From a virus: a stretch of 64,000 nucleotides of DNA. Position 1 is the stretch's first letter. Every line of letters starts with the position of its first letter. The notes beneath the pieces were generated by a model. That model searched no databases. It had not been told where the DNA came from and saw only the letters and a list, made by a program, of their open reading frames with translations. This document shows positions 31,149 through 41,084 of the stretch, piece after piece. The position numbers were made by a program, and so were the translations under genes. The stretch covers positions 283,233 to 347,232 of the IMG/VR virus record IMGVR_UViG_3300027834_000005; one strand, 5' to 3'.

Positions 31149-32879
31149 ATGGGACTTAAATTAGGTAACGGTGTAATAATTAGTACATCGGGAGCACCAG
31201 ATCCGGTAACGGGCTTCTTGCTTCCAATAGGCGACCCCAACACTGGTGACGGTGATGGAAGCTTAGATGACGGTGCGATTCCGTTAGATGAGAATATGTC
31301 GGTATCTAATGCTATCGACAAAATCAATGAGTTTATGTTGAAGCTAGTTCCAGCGGCCCCTACATTATTCCCTAACGGAACACTAGTGGAAAGTGGGTAC
31401 ACAGTCGGTTTAACGCCGTTATTGTGTTCTGGAGCTATTCCAGATAATACAAGCGGTGGCACTCTGCCTTCTGTAGTGGCCGGAGGCGATGCTTCTCCTT
31501 ATAGAGGTACATCGGCCATAGTTGACTCAAATACGTTAGTAGAGAGCGGCTACGGAGACACAGGAAGCATATACGTGTCTTACAATAACATAAAGGGTGG
31601 AGAATTGTTCTTTACCACTAACACTGGTGATTCAATTAATAGCGGAAGCATAGAAGTTACTAATAATAACTGGTTCCCTATTTCTCAGCCTAATTTCCAT
31701 CAATCATTTGATGCGAAGGTAAACGACGCACCGGCACTTGACGGTTGGAATAGGTATTCTTTGACTTATGTAGACGCCGACGTATTACCTCACATATCTG
31801 ATGAATTTTACGTAATTAAGGACAACTTAACAAACACTGCTTCCTTCACTAGTGGTGCATTAAGTGAAAGTATAGCTGGAACGTTAGCACTTAGTTCAGG
31901 TATTAATCATTACCAAACTGGAGCTGTTTTGTTAATGGCCGGTGCAACTATAAATGACCTATCCGGTTACACGTATACTAGTAGTGATCCTTTAGAGATT
32001 TCTTCCATTGGCGGAACTCTTACGAACGGAGAACCTACTGTTGATTATACGTCTCTAGGAATTGCAACTCCGCTGAGTGTTGGTACTACCGGACAATTAG
32101 TGTCGTATGATATTACATTAGACGAAGTTAATTCTCACGCAGAAGATAATTTGAGATTTAGAGTTAGAAATACGAACGGATACGGAAACTACGTAGATGT
32201 TACGGCCATTAATGTTTTATACATGGACGGCGTTACTTCTAATGTGGATGAATCTGCAATCGTAGCACCAACTAGCAATGCGTACCGTGTTGATTTAGGT
32301 TTAGGTGCCACGTTAGTTGATGCTCCAGCAGTAAACTTACCTGCTACGCCTACAGTGTTTAATTCTACTCAATTATTAAACGATGTATCTTATACGTCTG
32401 AAGCTGCAGTAGTAGGTGGAACACTAAAGCACGATGTTAGAGATTACACGGCTGGTTTCATGCCAGCAGGACCAGATTATACAAATAAGAAGGCTGACTC
32501 GCAATATATAGATATTGTATTAAGCGAAGAGTCTTTGAGTAATATTACGATAAATATTCAAGGTACGTATTCTGGTCTATGGATAGGTTTAGAGGACTAT
32601 TCAGAAGATATAGCTATTTGTCCAAATTCCATTAACGGAACGTGGTGGGATGGTTTTGTAGCATACAACGGATCTGGTTTGCCTGCTAGAGCAGGAGCGT
32701 CAGCTGGTTGTGCTGAGGGTTTAGTACCTACTGGAACGAGTGGATCATACGTGATGACGTTCGGTACAGCAAACACCTCTAAGAATTCAAACGGTACTGA
32801 CTCGGTAACACCTAAAAATATATATGTTAGATTGAAACTGTCTGCTGGACAGTCAATCACAAGTCTTTCATTCGGCTAA
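31149..32879 (+). CDS. Tail fibre or baseplate-associated structural protein (576 aa)
   Basis: Ser/Thr/Gly-rich beta protein without catalytic motifs. The C-terminus (GTWWDGFVAYNGSGLPARAGASAG...NIYVRLKLSAGQSITSL) resembles a terminal domain I recall from marine phage tail proteins. The TIDKINEF-like helix near residue 60 is a common fibre N-terminal feature. It opens a run of fibre genes reading in one direction. Assignment to a T4 gene number is not possible. Confidence 0.7.
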   Translation: MGLKLGNGVIISTSGAPDPVTGFLLPIGDPNTGDGDGSLDDGAIPLDENMSVSNAIDKINEFMLKLVPAAPTLFPNGTLVESGYTVGLTPLLCSGAIPDNTSGGTLPSVVAGGDASPYRGTSAIVDSNTLVESGYGDTGSIYVSYNNIKGGELFFTTNTGDSINSGSIEVTNNNWFPISQPNFHQSFDAKVNDAPALDGWNRYSLTYVDADVLPHISDEFYVIKDNLTNTASFTSGALSESIAGTLALSSGINHYQTGAVLLMAGATINDLSGYTYTSSDPLEISSIGGTLTNGEPTVDYTSLGIATPLSVGTTGQLVSYDITLDEVNSHAEDNLRFRVRNTNGYGNYVDVTAINVLYMDGVTSNVDESAIVAPTSNAYRVDLGLGATLVDAPAVNLPATPTVFNSTQLLNDVSYTSEAAVVGGTLKHDVRDYTAGFMPAGPDYTNKKADSQYIDIVLSEESLSNITINIQGTYSGLWIGLEDYSEDIAICPNSINGTWWDGFVAYNGSGLPARAGASAGCAEGLVPTGTSGSYVMTFGTANTSKNSNGTDSVTPKNIYVRLKLSAGQSITSLSFG

Positions 32880-32888
32880 GGATAAGTA

Positions 32889-35800
32889 ATGGCAATAAAT
32901 GATTCTCAAAAAGTAGACATTCTTTGGAAAAAGATTAATTTCGGAAAGACCGAAACTGATATCGAAGGCAAAGAAGGTTATAACGAAGTAATTGCTAGTC
33001 CAGTCGCTACCTACTCTAAAGATGTGTGGAAGGAATCTGAATTGATTCCGGTTCCTCCTACTTTAGGTGCTGGTCTTGGCGGCACGTCTGAATATATTAC
33101 TTTACAGTGTACAGTTGATTCATCTGTTACTGGAAACAAAACATGGCTAACTGCTTCTTCTGTGGGCAACCCAACTACGCTAATAGGCGACTGGATAGAC
33201 ACGACTTTCAGTCCTGAATATCTTGTTGAAGTGTACGATGGTAATCCTAGTGGAACGGGTGATCAATTAAATCAGAGCACACCTGATGAAGAATGGAATT
33301 TCGATTACGTAGCTGGTGTTCTTTATTTCCCTAATAATGTCCCTGCTGGGTTATCTGAGATATGGGTTAAAGCTTACCGTTACGTAGGACCAAAAGGTGT
33401 TGACGTTACTTCGGTGTTAAACGGACAGAAAATGTTTTCTGGTGACGGAGATCCTAACTTATCTATTGACGCAGAAGTTAATGGCGCTGACCTAGGTGAT
33501 TACTACATAGACACTGATGTTATTAGTGAAGGTTACAGAAGTAGATATCAAAAAATGGACGTTGCAGCCGATACGTGGATTAAAGATCTAGGTCTACCTC
33601 ACGCCGGTCCAACAGGCCCTAATGACTCCTTTCCTATACATCAAGTTTCTGGAGAGTGGGACCCTAATTTAGGTTTTCCTCCTACTGGTTTAACGCAAGC
33701 TGGTATGATAAAAGAAGTTTCCCTAGAAGGTGAGTATGACGGTAAGACGTATACTAATTACATCCTTTATAAAGGTGATGATAATCCTGTGCCTCAAACT
33801 TGGTATGAACCTTGGCCTTTAGGTGGCGGAAGCGGCGGCGGCGGTGACCCATTACTTCCTTGGGTTGTTGTTAGTGCTAATGCTACTGCATTTGATGGCG
33901 CAAGATATTTAGCCAACACGACGTCTGGAAGTTTCGATATTGCATTACCATCAGGTCCATCTGTTAATGATAGAGTTACCATTGTTCCTCTATATCCTAC
34001 GTATGATGTTAATCCTTTAACCGTATTAGGTTCTGGTGAGAATATCATGGGTTCTGGAACTGATCTATTGGTAAATCAATTAGGCGCATCTATAGAATTA
34101 TTTTATGTTAATCCGACTGTTGGTTGGGCTGTAATAAATCAAGGCGATGTTGGTATTATTAATAACATCGATGATAGCGGCGTTAGTATTTATATAGAAC
34201 TAACGGATACAGGAATTGGACATACTCATAGTGCCACAGTTACATTTGAACAAATTTCAGATTTAATTGAAGGGACAATAGGCAGTGTAGTGGTTCCTTC
34301 TAGTACTAATGCTGGACATAGCCATAACGTAACTGTTGCTTACCAAAACGGCATCATTGTCGTAACTGATATTTCTGCTAACGGTGTGGACAATCACGGA
34401 AGTATAATTCTTAACGGTGTCATCGATGATGAGCCATGGGAAGTTATTACTGCTAACTATACAGCCGAAGCTAAAGAAAGATTATTGGCAGATAGTACGC
34501 TTGGTAGTTTCGACATCACATTACCTGCTACGCCGCAAATAAATGATAAAGTGTCTATTGCACCTCTCCACCCAACATATGACACTAACCCTGTCACAGT
34601 GTTAAGGAACGGAGAACTTATTAACGGAGCAACTGATGATATTCTTTTAAACCAACTTGGTCTTTCAGTGGAATTCTTTTTCGTCGGCGGTACTGTTGGG
34701 TGGGCGTTAATTAGTAAAGGTGAAACTACAATAATCAATAACATTATTATTGATGGCGGTGTTATAGTAGCTACACAACCAGGTATTAATACATTTACTA
34801 ATACGAATACTTTCACAGCAGATATTTTAGTTCCAGCGCCGACAGTAGATGGTCATGCCGCGACTAAAAAATATGTTGATGATGAGATTGCTGGTAATGT
34901 GCCTTCGGATGTTGCATTCACTAATGCGGCAAATACTTATACTGCTGGGGCACAAGATTTTACATCTGTTCCCATGACGGTTGCGGTTCCTTCTGTTAAC
35001 GCTAGTCCAGCAACTAAACTGTATGTCGATACTGAAATTTCTAATAATGTGCCTACTGGTGTAGCTATATTAGCAGATGCCAACACATTCACTAACACTA
35101 ACACATTTAGTGATACGACTAATCTAAATGGAGCTGTTAATTTCACAGGAACTAATAGCATAAATGCTACTGGATTATTCACTTTAGACTTTAATAGAAC
35201 ATCTGGTTCTAGATTGCAAATTGGCACTAGTACTACTCATGACGGTGAGTTAAATATTAAAACTGTTGATGGTATTACAGATGCATTTAGAGTGTATGAA
35301 ACAGGACCATCCGATGCGATATCTATAGGTCATGCTAACGTTGAAATACTCGACATATTAGCAGACACTATTACGATAGATGCAACTACCGCAGTAGACG
35401 TAGATTCCCCATTGAATATAAATGTAGTTAATGGTGGCCAATTTAATATTGTTGATGTGCCAGGATCTACACTAGTATTACAGTCTGGTGGTGACTTCGA
35501 AGTTACTGCTGGTGGTGGCGGAAGTCTATGGGTACAGGGTTTAAGATTCCCTAACGCAGATGGCACGGCTGGACAATCTCTTTCTACTAACGGTAACGGT
35601 TCTTTAGAATTCATAGACGCCTTAGACACTAGCGCAGATTATACTATGACTGGTGAGTGGGCATTTGAATTATCTAATGATAGGCACTTCATTATTACTG
35701 ATGATGCCACTTTGGTTGCTAATAATTATGTTAGTGGTGTGTTTGATCATGATGTCGCTGAGAACGCAACTGCGGTAGTTTATAAAACCGAACTTACTAA

Positions 35801-36314
35801 TGGCAGTACACAAAACAAGTCAACTATCAAGCTTACTTCCGGTGACGCTACGTATGATTCGGAAGCTATAATTTCTGCGGAGACGCCAGACAATACTAAA
35901 CTTGCACAAGTTAGAGCTTTCACTGATTTCAGTGATTCGGTAATCGAACTAACAGCAGAAAGAGTTGTTGTTAGTGCTGATCCTGTTGATAATCTTGGCG
36001 TTGCTACTAAGCAAATGGTAGATCCAGCAATAGAATATGTTACAGCTACAACTTACACAATATCCGCAGCTGACCATAGGAAAACTATTGAATTTGACAA
36101 CGCAAGTACAATCACATTGACCATTAATAACGGTCTTGGTAATGATTTCTCCTTCACTGCTATTCAAGGTGGAGCGGGTAAGATTGTATGGGCAGGATCA
36201 GCTACCGTAAACAACGTGGATAACCACGTAAGAACTAGAGGACAGCACGCAATGGCAACATTCGTTTCTAGGTTAAATGGGACATTCGTTGTTGGTGGTG
36301 CTACAGAAGTATGA
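32889..36314 (+). CDS. Large tail fibre protein with duplicated domain (1141 aa)
   Basis: Three features stand out. First, a domain of about 100 residues occurs twice (about 317-420 and 518-620), both ending in VGWA.I..G...IINNI. Second, two short His-x-His segments (GHTHSATVTF, GHSHNVTVAY) resemble iron-binding HxH sites of fibre shafts. Third, the fibre repeat ATKKYVD / ATKLYVD / ATKQMVD appears near residues 655, 708 and 1036. The C-terminal 80 residues resemble a generic fibre end domain (YTISAADHRKTIEFD). An adsorption fibre is the likely role. Confidence 0.8.
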   Translation: MAINDSQKVDILWKKINFGKTETDIEGKEGYNEVIASPVATYSKDVWKESELIPVPPTLGAGLGGTSEYITLQCTVDSSVTGNKTWLTASSVGNPTTLIGDWIDTTFSPEYLVEVYDGNPSGTGDQLNQSTPDEEWNFDYVAGVLYFPNNVPAGLSEIWVKAYRYVGPKGVDVTSVLNGQKMFSGDGDPNLSIDAEVNGADLGDYYIDTDVISEGYRSRYQKMDVAADTWIKDLGLPHAGPTGPNDSFPIHQVSGEWDPNLGFPPTGLTQAGMIKEVSLEGEYDGKTYTNYILYKGDDNPVPQTWYEPWPLGGGSGGGGDPLLPWVVVSANATAFDGARYLANTTSGSFDIALPSGPSVNDRVTIVPLYPTYDVNPLTVLGSGENIMGSGTDLLVNQLGASIELFYVNPTVGWAVINQGDVGIINNIDDSGVSIYIELTDTGIGHTHSATVTFEQISDLIEGTIGSVVVPSSTNAGHSHNVTVAYQNGIIVVTDISANGVDNHGSIILNGVIDDEPWEVITANYTAEAKERLLADSTLGSFDITLPATPQINDKVSIAPLHPTYDTNPVTVLRNGELINGATDDILLNQLGLSVEFFFVGGTVGWALISKGETTIINNIIIDGGVIVATQPGINTFTNTNTFTADILVPAPTVDGHAATKKYVDDEIAGNVPSDVAFTNAANTYTAGAQDFTSVPMTVAVPSVNASPATKLYVDTEISNNVPTGVAILADANTFTNTNTFSDTTNLNGAVNFTGTNSINATGLFTLDFNRTSGSRLQIGTSTTHDGELNIKTVDGITDAFRVYETGPSDAISIGHANVEILDILADTITIDATTAVDVDSPLNINVVNGGQFNIVDVPGSTLVLQSGGDFEVTAGGGGSLWVQGLRFPNADGTAGQSLSTNGNGSLEFIDALDTSADYTMTGEWAFELSNDRHFIITDDATLVANNYVSGVFDHDVAENATAVVYKTELTNGSTQNKSTIKLTSGDATYDSEAIISAETPDNTKLAQVRAFTDFSDSVIELTAERVVVSADPVDNLGVATKQMVDPAIEYVTATTYTISAADHRKTIEFDNASTITLTINNGLGNDFSFTAIQGGAGKIVWAGSATVNNVDNHVRTRGQHAMATFVSRLNGTFVVGGATEV

Positions 36315-37768
36315 CGTATTATAGCGGTTTCATCAGTGGTATTCTTGAGTCTAATGAGAATCAAGCTATACCACCAGTTATAGATTTTATATTCACTGTA
36401 GACACTACTAACGTAGGCTCTGCATCCGACAATTATGATATGCCATTAACTAATGGCGTAACGTATAACTTCACTGTGCATTGGGGCGATGGAAACACTG
36501 ATGTTGTGAATTCATCTGCTACTACTGGTATATCTCATGTGTATGCTAGTGGCGGGGAGTATGATATTAAAATAGAAGGTGCAGCTCCAGAAATTATTTT
36601 TGGTGGATCATCTGACTCTGCCAAAGTCGTGGCGCTTAAAGATTGGGGAGACGGAACGTGGGATAACGTGGCTAATATGTTTAATGGCTGTGTTAATTTT
36701 ACCGGATATTCCGCTATTGATCCTCCTGTGTTTTCTGCTTCGGTTACGTCTTTTGAAAATATGTTTAATGGGTGTGTTGGTATGGCAGCAAACATATCTA
36801 ACTGGACAACGACTGGCGTGACTAACATGACGCATATGTTTGATGGTTGCGTATTATTTGATAGTGAATTGGGAAGTTGGGATGTGTCATCAGTGACAGA
36901 TTTTTCTTATATGTTTAATGGTAACTCAGTGTTCACATCTGACTTATCTACGTGGGTGACTACGGCTGCAATTGACATGAAATTCATGTTCAAAGATGCC
37001 TCGTTATTCAGTAGTGCCATTAATACATGGACTACGTCTGGTGTTGTGAGCATGGAACAGATGTTTAGGAATGCAACTAGTTTCTATTCAAACTTATCTT
37101 CTTGGAATACGGCATTTGTAACCAACATGGATTATATGTTTTCTAATGTTGCATTGACTAACAATAACTATGGTGTCAATGGTTGGAACGTGAGTTCTTT
37201 ACTTAGTGCAGTTGGATTCATGGAAGATCATAATATGTCAATAAGTACATATAACTCAGTATTGAATGGTTGGGGACCTGACTCTATAAACAGTAATGTA
37301 ACTGTTGACTTCGGTACATCTGTTTACGACGGTCTTGCTCTTACTAACAGATTTAAAATGACAGATACGTTTAATTGGACAGTTATAGATGGCGGTATAC
37401 AGACAATGACAATGATAGCCGGTGGTTCAAGTACAGATAACGGATACCGTAGTGGTTCATGGGGTAGTATAGCACCAACAACCATAGGTGGATATAGTGT
37501 GGCTGACGTGTCTTGGGAAGATGAGAAATTCGGACCTTTCCCCGTAGTTAGAACTGATGTTTTCTTGTTGAGGACTAACGGCGGAGCGCCATCTAATTAC
37601 TGGTCTAGGATAGAATTCCAACATTCGTCAGGTAGTCCTTCGTGGACAGTAACAATAGGACAGGTTGCATATACCCAAGTAGTAAATGCAAACGAAATTC
37701 TACAAATGGTAGAAAATCAGCAAGCGTTTGTTGTTGGTGAGACATACTACGTGAATATAATTAAGTAA
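36311..37768 (+). CDS. Adhesin-like protein with PKD-like and DUF285/BspA repeats (485 aa)
   Basis: The N-terminal 90 residues read as a PKD-type beta sandwich (FTVHWGDGNTDVV...HVYASGGEYDIKI). Residues about 115-310 hold at least seven copies of a 24-26 residue repeat of the form W..s.VT.M..MF.....F (MFNGCVNFTG, MFDGCVLFDS, MFKDASLFSS and so on). This is the DUF285/BspA-like repeat of bacterial surface adhesins. The C-terminus is a further beta domain. It overlaps the upstream fibre gene by 4 nt. It probably forms part of, or decorates, a fibre; binding to host surface is inferred. Confidence 0.8.
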   Translation: MTYYSGFISGILESNENQAIPPVIDFIFTVDTTNVGSASDNYDMPLTNGVTYNFTVHWGDGNTDVVNSSATTGISHVYASGGEYDIKIEGAAPEIIFGGSSDSAKVVALKDWGDGTWDNVANMFNGCVNFTGYSAIDPPVFSASVTSFENMFNGCVGMAANISNWTTTGVTNMTHMFDGCVLFDSELGSWDVSSVTDFSYMFNGNSVFTSDLSTWVTTAAIDMKFMFKDASLFSSAINTWTTSGVVSMEQMFRNATSFYSNLSSWNTAFVTNMDYMFSNVALTNNNYGVNGWNVSSLLSAVGFMEDHNMSISTYNSVLNGWGPDSINSNVTVDFGTSVYDGLALTNRFKMTDTFNWTVIDGGIQTMTMIAGGSSTDNGYRSGSWGSIAPTTIGGYSVADVSWEDEKFGPFPVVRTDVFLLRTNGGAPSNYWSRIEFQHSSGSPSWTVTIGQVAYTQVVNANEILQMVENQQAFVVGETYYVNIIK

Positions 37769-37776
37769 GGAATAAA

Positions 37777-38868
37777 ATGACAGATATAAATACGCCAAGT
37801 GGGTCTCTTGGATTCACTACTGTTAATAAAGCTGTTGATGGGTCGGTAACCGGAAGTACCTCTACTGGGCAGTATGTGCAAAATGTGGTCACTTCATTCT
37901 CCGCTGATAAGTCAGCTATAGGTGCTAATAGTAGAGACTTTCTAGGCATATATGAATGGAAAGTTTATGGGAATGCACAGAATGAGATTAATGAGCTTAC
38001 TGGAACGCAAGTTGGCGGTTCTTATGTTTTTGCGGATAAAGATCTTACTAGTATAGTGGCGTCTGTTAGCTCCAGCGGTATGGTGAATTACACGACAGAC
38101 GATGGATGGGAAACATTTAGTGCCGCATCATTTTCAACATACGTATACAATGCGTTTGCTGTTGGTGGTGGAGGGAATGTGATTGCTAGATGCACTGATA
38201 ATAGCTCATTTCAATGTATGATTGGGCCAACGCACACGGAAGGAAATATCATCGATGTGGAAGATGGAAACATCCAACATCTACGAAGCATAGTGATTAG
38301 TGAAGATGGAACTAAAATATCAGTTGGTCATAACAACAATAGCAGTTCGGATTACATATCTACGTATTTTTTATCAGGTAACACTATAGGTTCTAGACAA
38401 TCTAGGAAATACTTAGGGACTTCTGGTTTAATTACTAATGGAACCTTTACATTAACTGACGACGGGGAATATATCATAGGTGTTTATAACAACTCAGGAA
38501 CCCACATTGGTTATACGCCTACTAACGATGGTAGTTTTTTTGGTCAAATATCGTATGAGGGAGAAGATTATCATTCTCAATTTAAGGTTACCGATGTATC
38601 CCCTGTGGGCAAGTCTTACAGTATTCCTATGATATCGTATCGTGATGACCTTGGTTTTTTTAGATTCATACACCCAGCTGATACTGGTGTTGGTTATGAC
38701 ATGACCACTATGGTTCAGCATGCTAAGATTCCTGTAAGTTCTCTTCCAGATGACACAGTGTGGGCTATACCAAATAGCTTCAATACTATGTTGGTTGGGG
38801 TATCTCCTGCTGGAGGTTCCCGTTACGTTACAAAAATGTCTTACACGCCTTTAACTGGAGGATTTTAA
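37777..38868 (+). CDS. Tandem paralogue 1 of three, probable receptor-binding protein (363 aa)
   Basis: Starts MTDINTPSGSLGFTTVNKAVDG. Beta-repeat sequence with recurrent SxDGTKI/TDDGEY/TNDGSF-type turns, as in beta-propellers. Ends in KMSYTPLTGGF. It is clearly related to the next gene over the whole length and more distantly to the third. AGGAATAAA precedes the ATG. Probably late and virion-associated. Confidence 0.7.
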   Translation: MTDINTPSGSLGFTTVNKAVDGSVTGSTSTGQYVQNVVTSFSADKSAIGANSRDFLGIYEWKVYGNAQNEINELTGTQVGGSYVFADKDLTSIVASVSSSGMVNYTTDDGWETFSAASFSTYVYNAFAVGGGGNVIARCTDNSSFQCMIGPTHTEGNIIDVEDGNIQHLRSIVISEDGTKISVGHNNNSSSDYISTYFLSGNTIGSRQSRKYLGTSGLITNGTFTLTDDGEYIIGVYNNSGTHIGYTPTNDGSFFGQISYEGEDYHSQFKVTDVSPVGKSYSIPMISYRDDLGFFRFIHPADTGVGYDMTTMVQHAKIPVSSLPDDTVWAIPNSFNTMLVGVSPAGGSRYVTKMSYTPLTGGF

Positions 38869-38869
38869 T

Positions 38870-39943
38870 ATGACTGACGTGAATGCGCCAAACGGATCTC
38901 TAGTATGGAGAGCAGTGAATAAAGATATTACTGGCAATGGAAGTACTAGTGTCGGTGCCATGATAAAAAATGTTGACGTGTCTTTTGAAAACAAGCAAGC
39001 GGCCATAGGGAGTTCAGCGCGTGATTATCTGGGACTGTACAAATGGCAAAACTACAAGAACGAACAGACAGAACTAGTTGAGCTTACTGCTACCGGCACA
39101 GTAGGCGAACATATTTTTACTAACAGAGATAACACTTCCGTTGTTGGTAAGCTTAATGCTGCATCTACTACTGCTTATTTTTATAATACGACAGATGGAT
39201 GGGCTACCCAAACTAAAATAGGGTTTGGTTCTGAAAATGCATATAGTTTGGGCGGTAATGGCACTAAAATAGGTGTCGGATCTGACGGAAGAAGTGTTAG
39301 ATGTATTTCATTTAATGGTGCAACTTTAGATTATGGAAATACAGTTAATGATTTAGATTTTGGAACGTACATAACTGGAACTGCAATATCTGACGATGGT
39401 ACTGCATTCATAGGAACCACGTCAGATAACAAGCTGCGCACTTACGATCTTAGTGGAAATACCATAGGTAGTTTACGTGCTACGAAAACTATAAGTTCGT
39501 ATGGCAACGACATAGGTGAGTATTTTCTCACTAGCGACGGTCAACAAGTATTCGGTATAAGAACAGTAGATACGTTAGGGTACGCCAACACTAATGATAC
39601 TTTATTTTATGCAAGTATACACCAAGATGGTGAATTATACAGTAATAATTTTAAAGCTTCTGATGTGTATCCGTCAGGGAAATCTTATGCAATACCTATG
39701 ATAGCCTTTGTGGACAATCTTGACTTTGTTAGGTTCATATACCCAAGTGATTCTGGGACGGCTCCAGATTTTTCTACTATGAATTATCATGCTAAAATTG
39801 CATTATCTTCACTTCCTACTGGAGCTGTGTGGGCTATGCCTATTAGCTTCACTGAAATGATAGTAGGAATAAACGGCGGCGGCGGAGTATTCCATTGCAC
39901 TAAAATGGAATACACACCTCTAACTGAAGGATTCCCAATATGA
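38870..39943 (+). CDS. Tandem paralogue 2 of three, probable receptor-binding protein (357 aa)
   Basis: Starts MTDVNAPNGSLVWRAVNKDITG and ends KMEYTPLTEGFPI. Shared segments with paralogue 1 include SARDYLGLYKW (SRDFLGIYEW in paralogue 1), PSGKSYAIPMI (PVGKSYSIPMI in paralogue 1) and YHAKIALSSLPTGAVWAMP. Propeller-like beta turns run throughout. It starts 1 nt after the previous stop. Confidence 0.7.
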   Translation: MTDVNAPNGSLVWRAVNKDITGNGSTSVGAMIKNVDVSFENKQAAIGSSARDYLGLYKWQNYKNEQTELVELTATGTVGEHIFTNRDNTSVVGKLNAASTTAYFYNTTDGWATQTKIGFGSENAYSLGGNGTKIGVGSDGRSVRCISFNGATLDYGNTVNDLDFGTYITGTAISDDGTAFIGTTSDNKLRTYDLSGNTIGSLRATKTISSYGNDIGEYFLTSDGQQVFGIRTVDTLGYANTNDTLFYASIHQDGELYSNNFKASDVYPSGKSYAIPMIAFVDNLDFVRFIYPSDSGTAPDFSTMNYHAKIALSSLPTGAVWAMPISFTEMIVGINGGGGVFHCTKMEYTPLTEGFPI

Positions 39944-41040
39944 CCGACATTAATACGCCAGATGGCAGCGGTAGAATAGACGGGGTTGATAAAAATCCTA
40001 AAGCTACGCCGAGCACTATCACCCATGCTTTTGGGAAAAATATGAACTCTTCTTCAGAGAAAAATCTAATCCTTATTACCGGCTTTACTGGATCAGGTAC
40101 TGCCACTGGTTACGTAGGGCTTTATCGTTTTAATACTTACGCTAATGATAGCGAAATATATGACATTACGAGTACCGGAGAAGAAGGTTTAAGTCGTCAA
40201 GGTAATACAACGATGTCAGTAGACGGTACTGTTTGTGCGATAGTAAACAGACCCTCGACTTCACATTATGTTAATATGTATAGGACTGAAGATGACTGGG
40301 AAACATTTACTGATATTGCGATTAACACGGGAATCACAAATCTTTCATATACTCCTATCATTGGGTGTTCTGGTAACGGAGAGTTTATGTGCGTTGCAGT
40401 CCAAAGAGAAATTAGAATATATCAATGGGATGGCATAAGTGATTGGGTTTATAGAGATAACATAATAACTGGTCACACAGCTACTACTTATAATTACGCT
40501 ATTAGTTTATCTAATGACGGATCTAAACTACTTTATTCTTGGCATTATGGTGATGGCGGCTCCAGCCATAGTACAGACGTACGATCTATTAGTGCTGTCG
40601 GTATAATCGGCGGTGCTGAAGAAAATAGCATGTTTAACAAAACGATAACAATGGCGTATGAAGGTGACTATGGATATAGATATTCCTCTGGGAAATTATA
40701 CGTGAGTGACTTTTCTATTTTTAATGGTGGTGAGGTACTAGCGTACGATACTCTACAGTTGTCAGGGTCACCTATGGAAAGTACCGAAATCGTAAAGGGG
40801 AATTACAGTATTCCGCTTATATCAATAAAAGTTGGAACTGAAATACACGTACTTAGTCCAGCCGACACAGGGACCGCTCCTGACTGGTCAAATGTGTCTC
40901 TAGTGGACGTTATACCAATGGATGATTTCCCTCCAACTATATCGTCGTATTCATGGGAGATTATTAGTGACGGACTTCTGATGTTACGGTATGAAGAATC
41001 ATCTAGCGTGTATAAATTAATTAAAATTTACTATAAATAG
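39940..41040 (+). CDS. Tandem paralogue 3 of three, probable receptor-binding protein (366 aa)
   Basis: Starts MTDINTPDGSGRIDGVDKNPKA, keeps the GYVGLYRFNTY and NYSIPLIS landmarks and the SPADTGTAPDWS segment (PSDSGTAPDFS in paralogue 2), but has diverged most and has a different C-terminus. ATGA overlap with paralogue 2. The final codons overlap a late promoter. Confidence 0.7.
   Translation: MTDINTPDGSGRIDGVDKNPKATPSTITHAFGKNMNSSSEKNLILITGFTGSGTATGYVGLYRFNTYANDSEIYDITSTGEEGLSRQGNTTMSVDGTVCAIVNRPSTSHYVNMYRTEDDWETFTDIAINTGITNLSYTPIIGCSGNGEFMCVAVQREIRIYQWDGISDWVYRDNIITGHTATTYNYAISLSNDGSKLLYSWHYGDGGSSHSTDVRSISAVGIIGGAEENSMFNKTITMAYEGDYGYRYSSGKLYVSDFSIFNGGEVLAYDTLQLSGSPMESTEIVKGNYSIPLISIKVGTEIHVLSPADTGTAPDWSNVSLVDVIPMDDFPPTISSYSWEIISDGLLMLRYEESSSVYKLIKIYYK
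41032..41039 (+). promoter_or_regulatory. T4-type late promoter TATAAATA
   Basis: Exact T4 late consensus, overlapping the end of the preceding gene and 45 nt before ATG 41085. Confidence 0.6.
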
Positions 41041-41084
41041 TGTTAATAATAAAATGTTTAAAAGTGCATTTAAAGGAATAAAAC

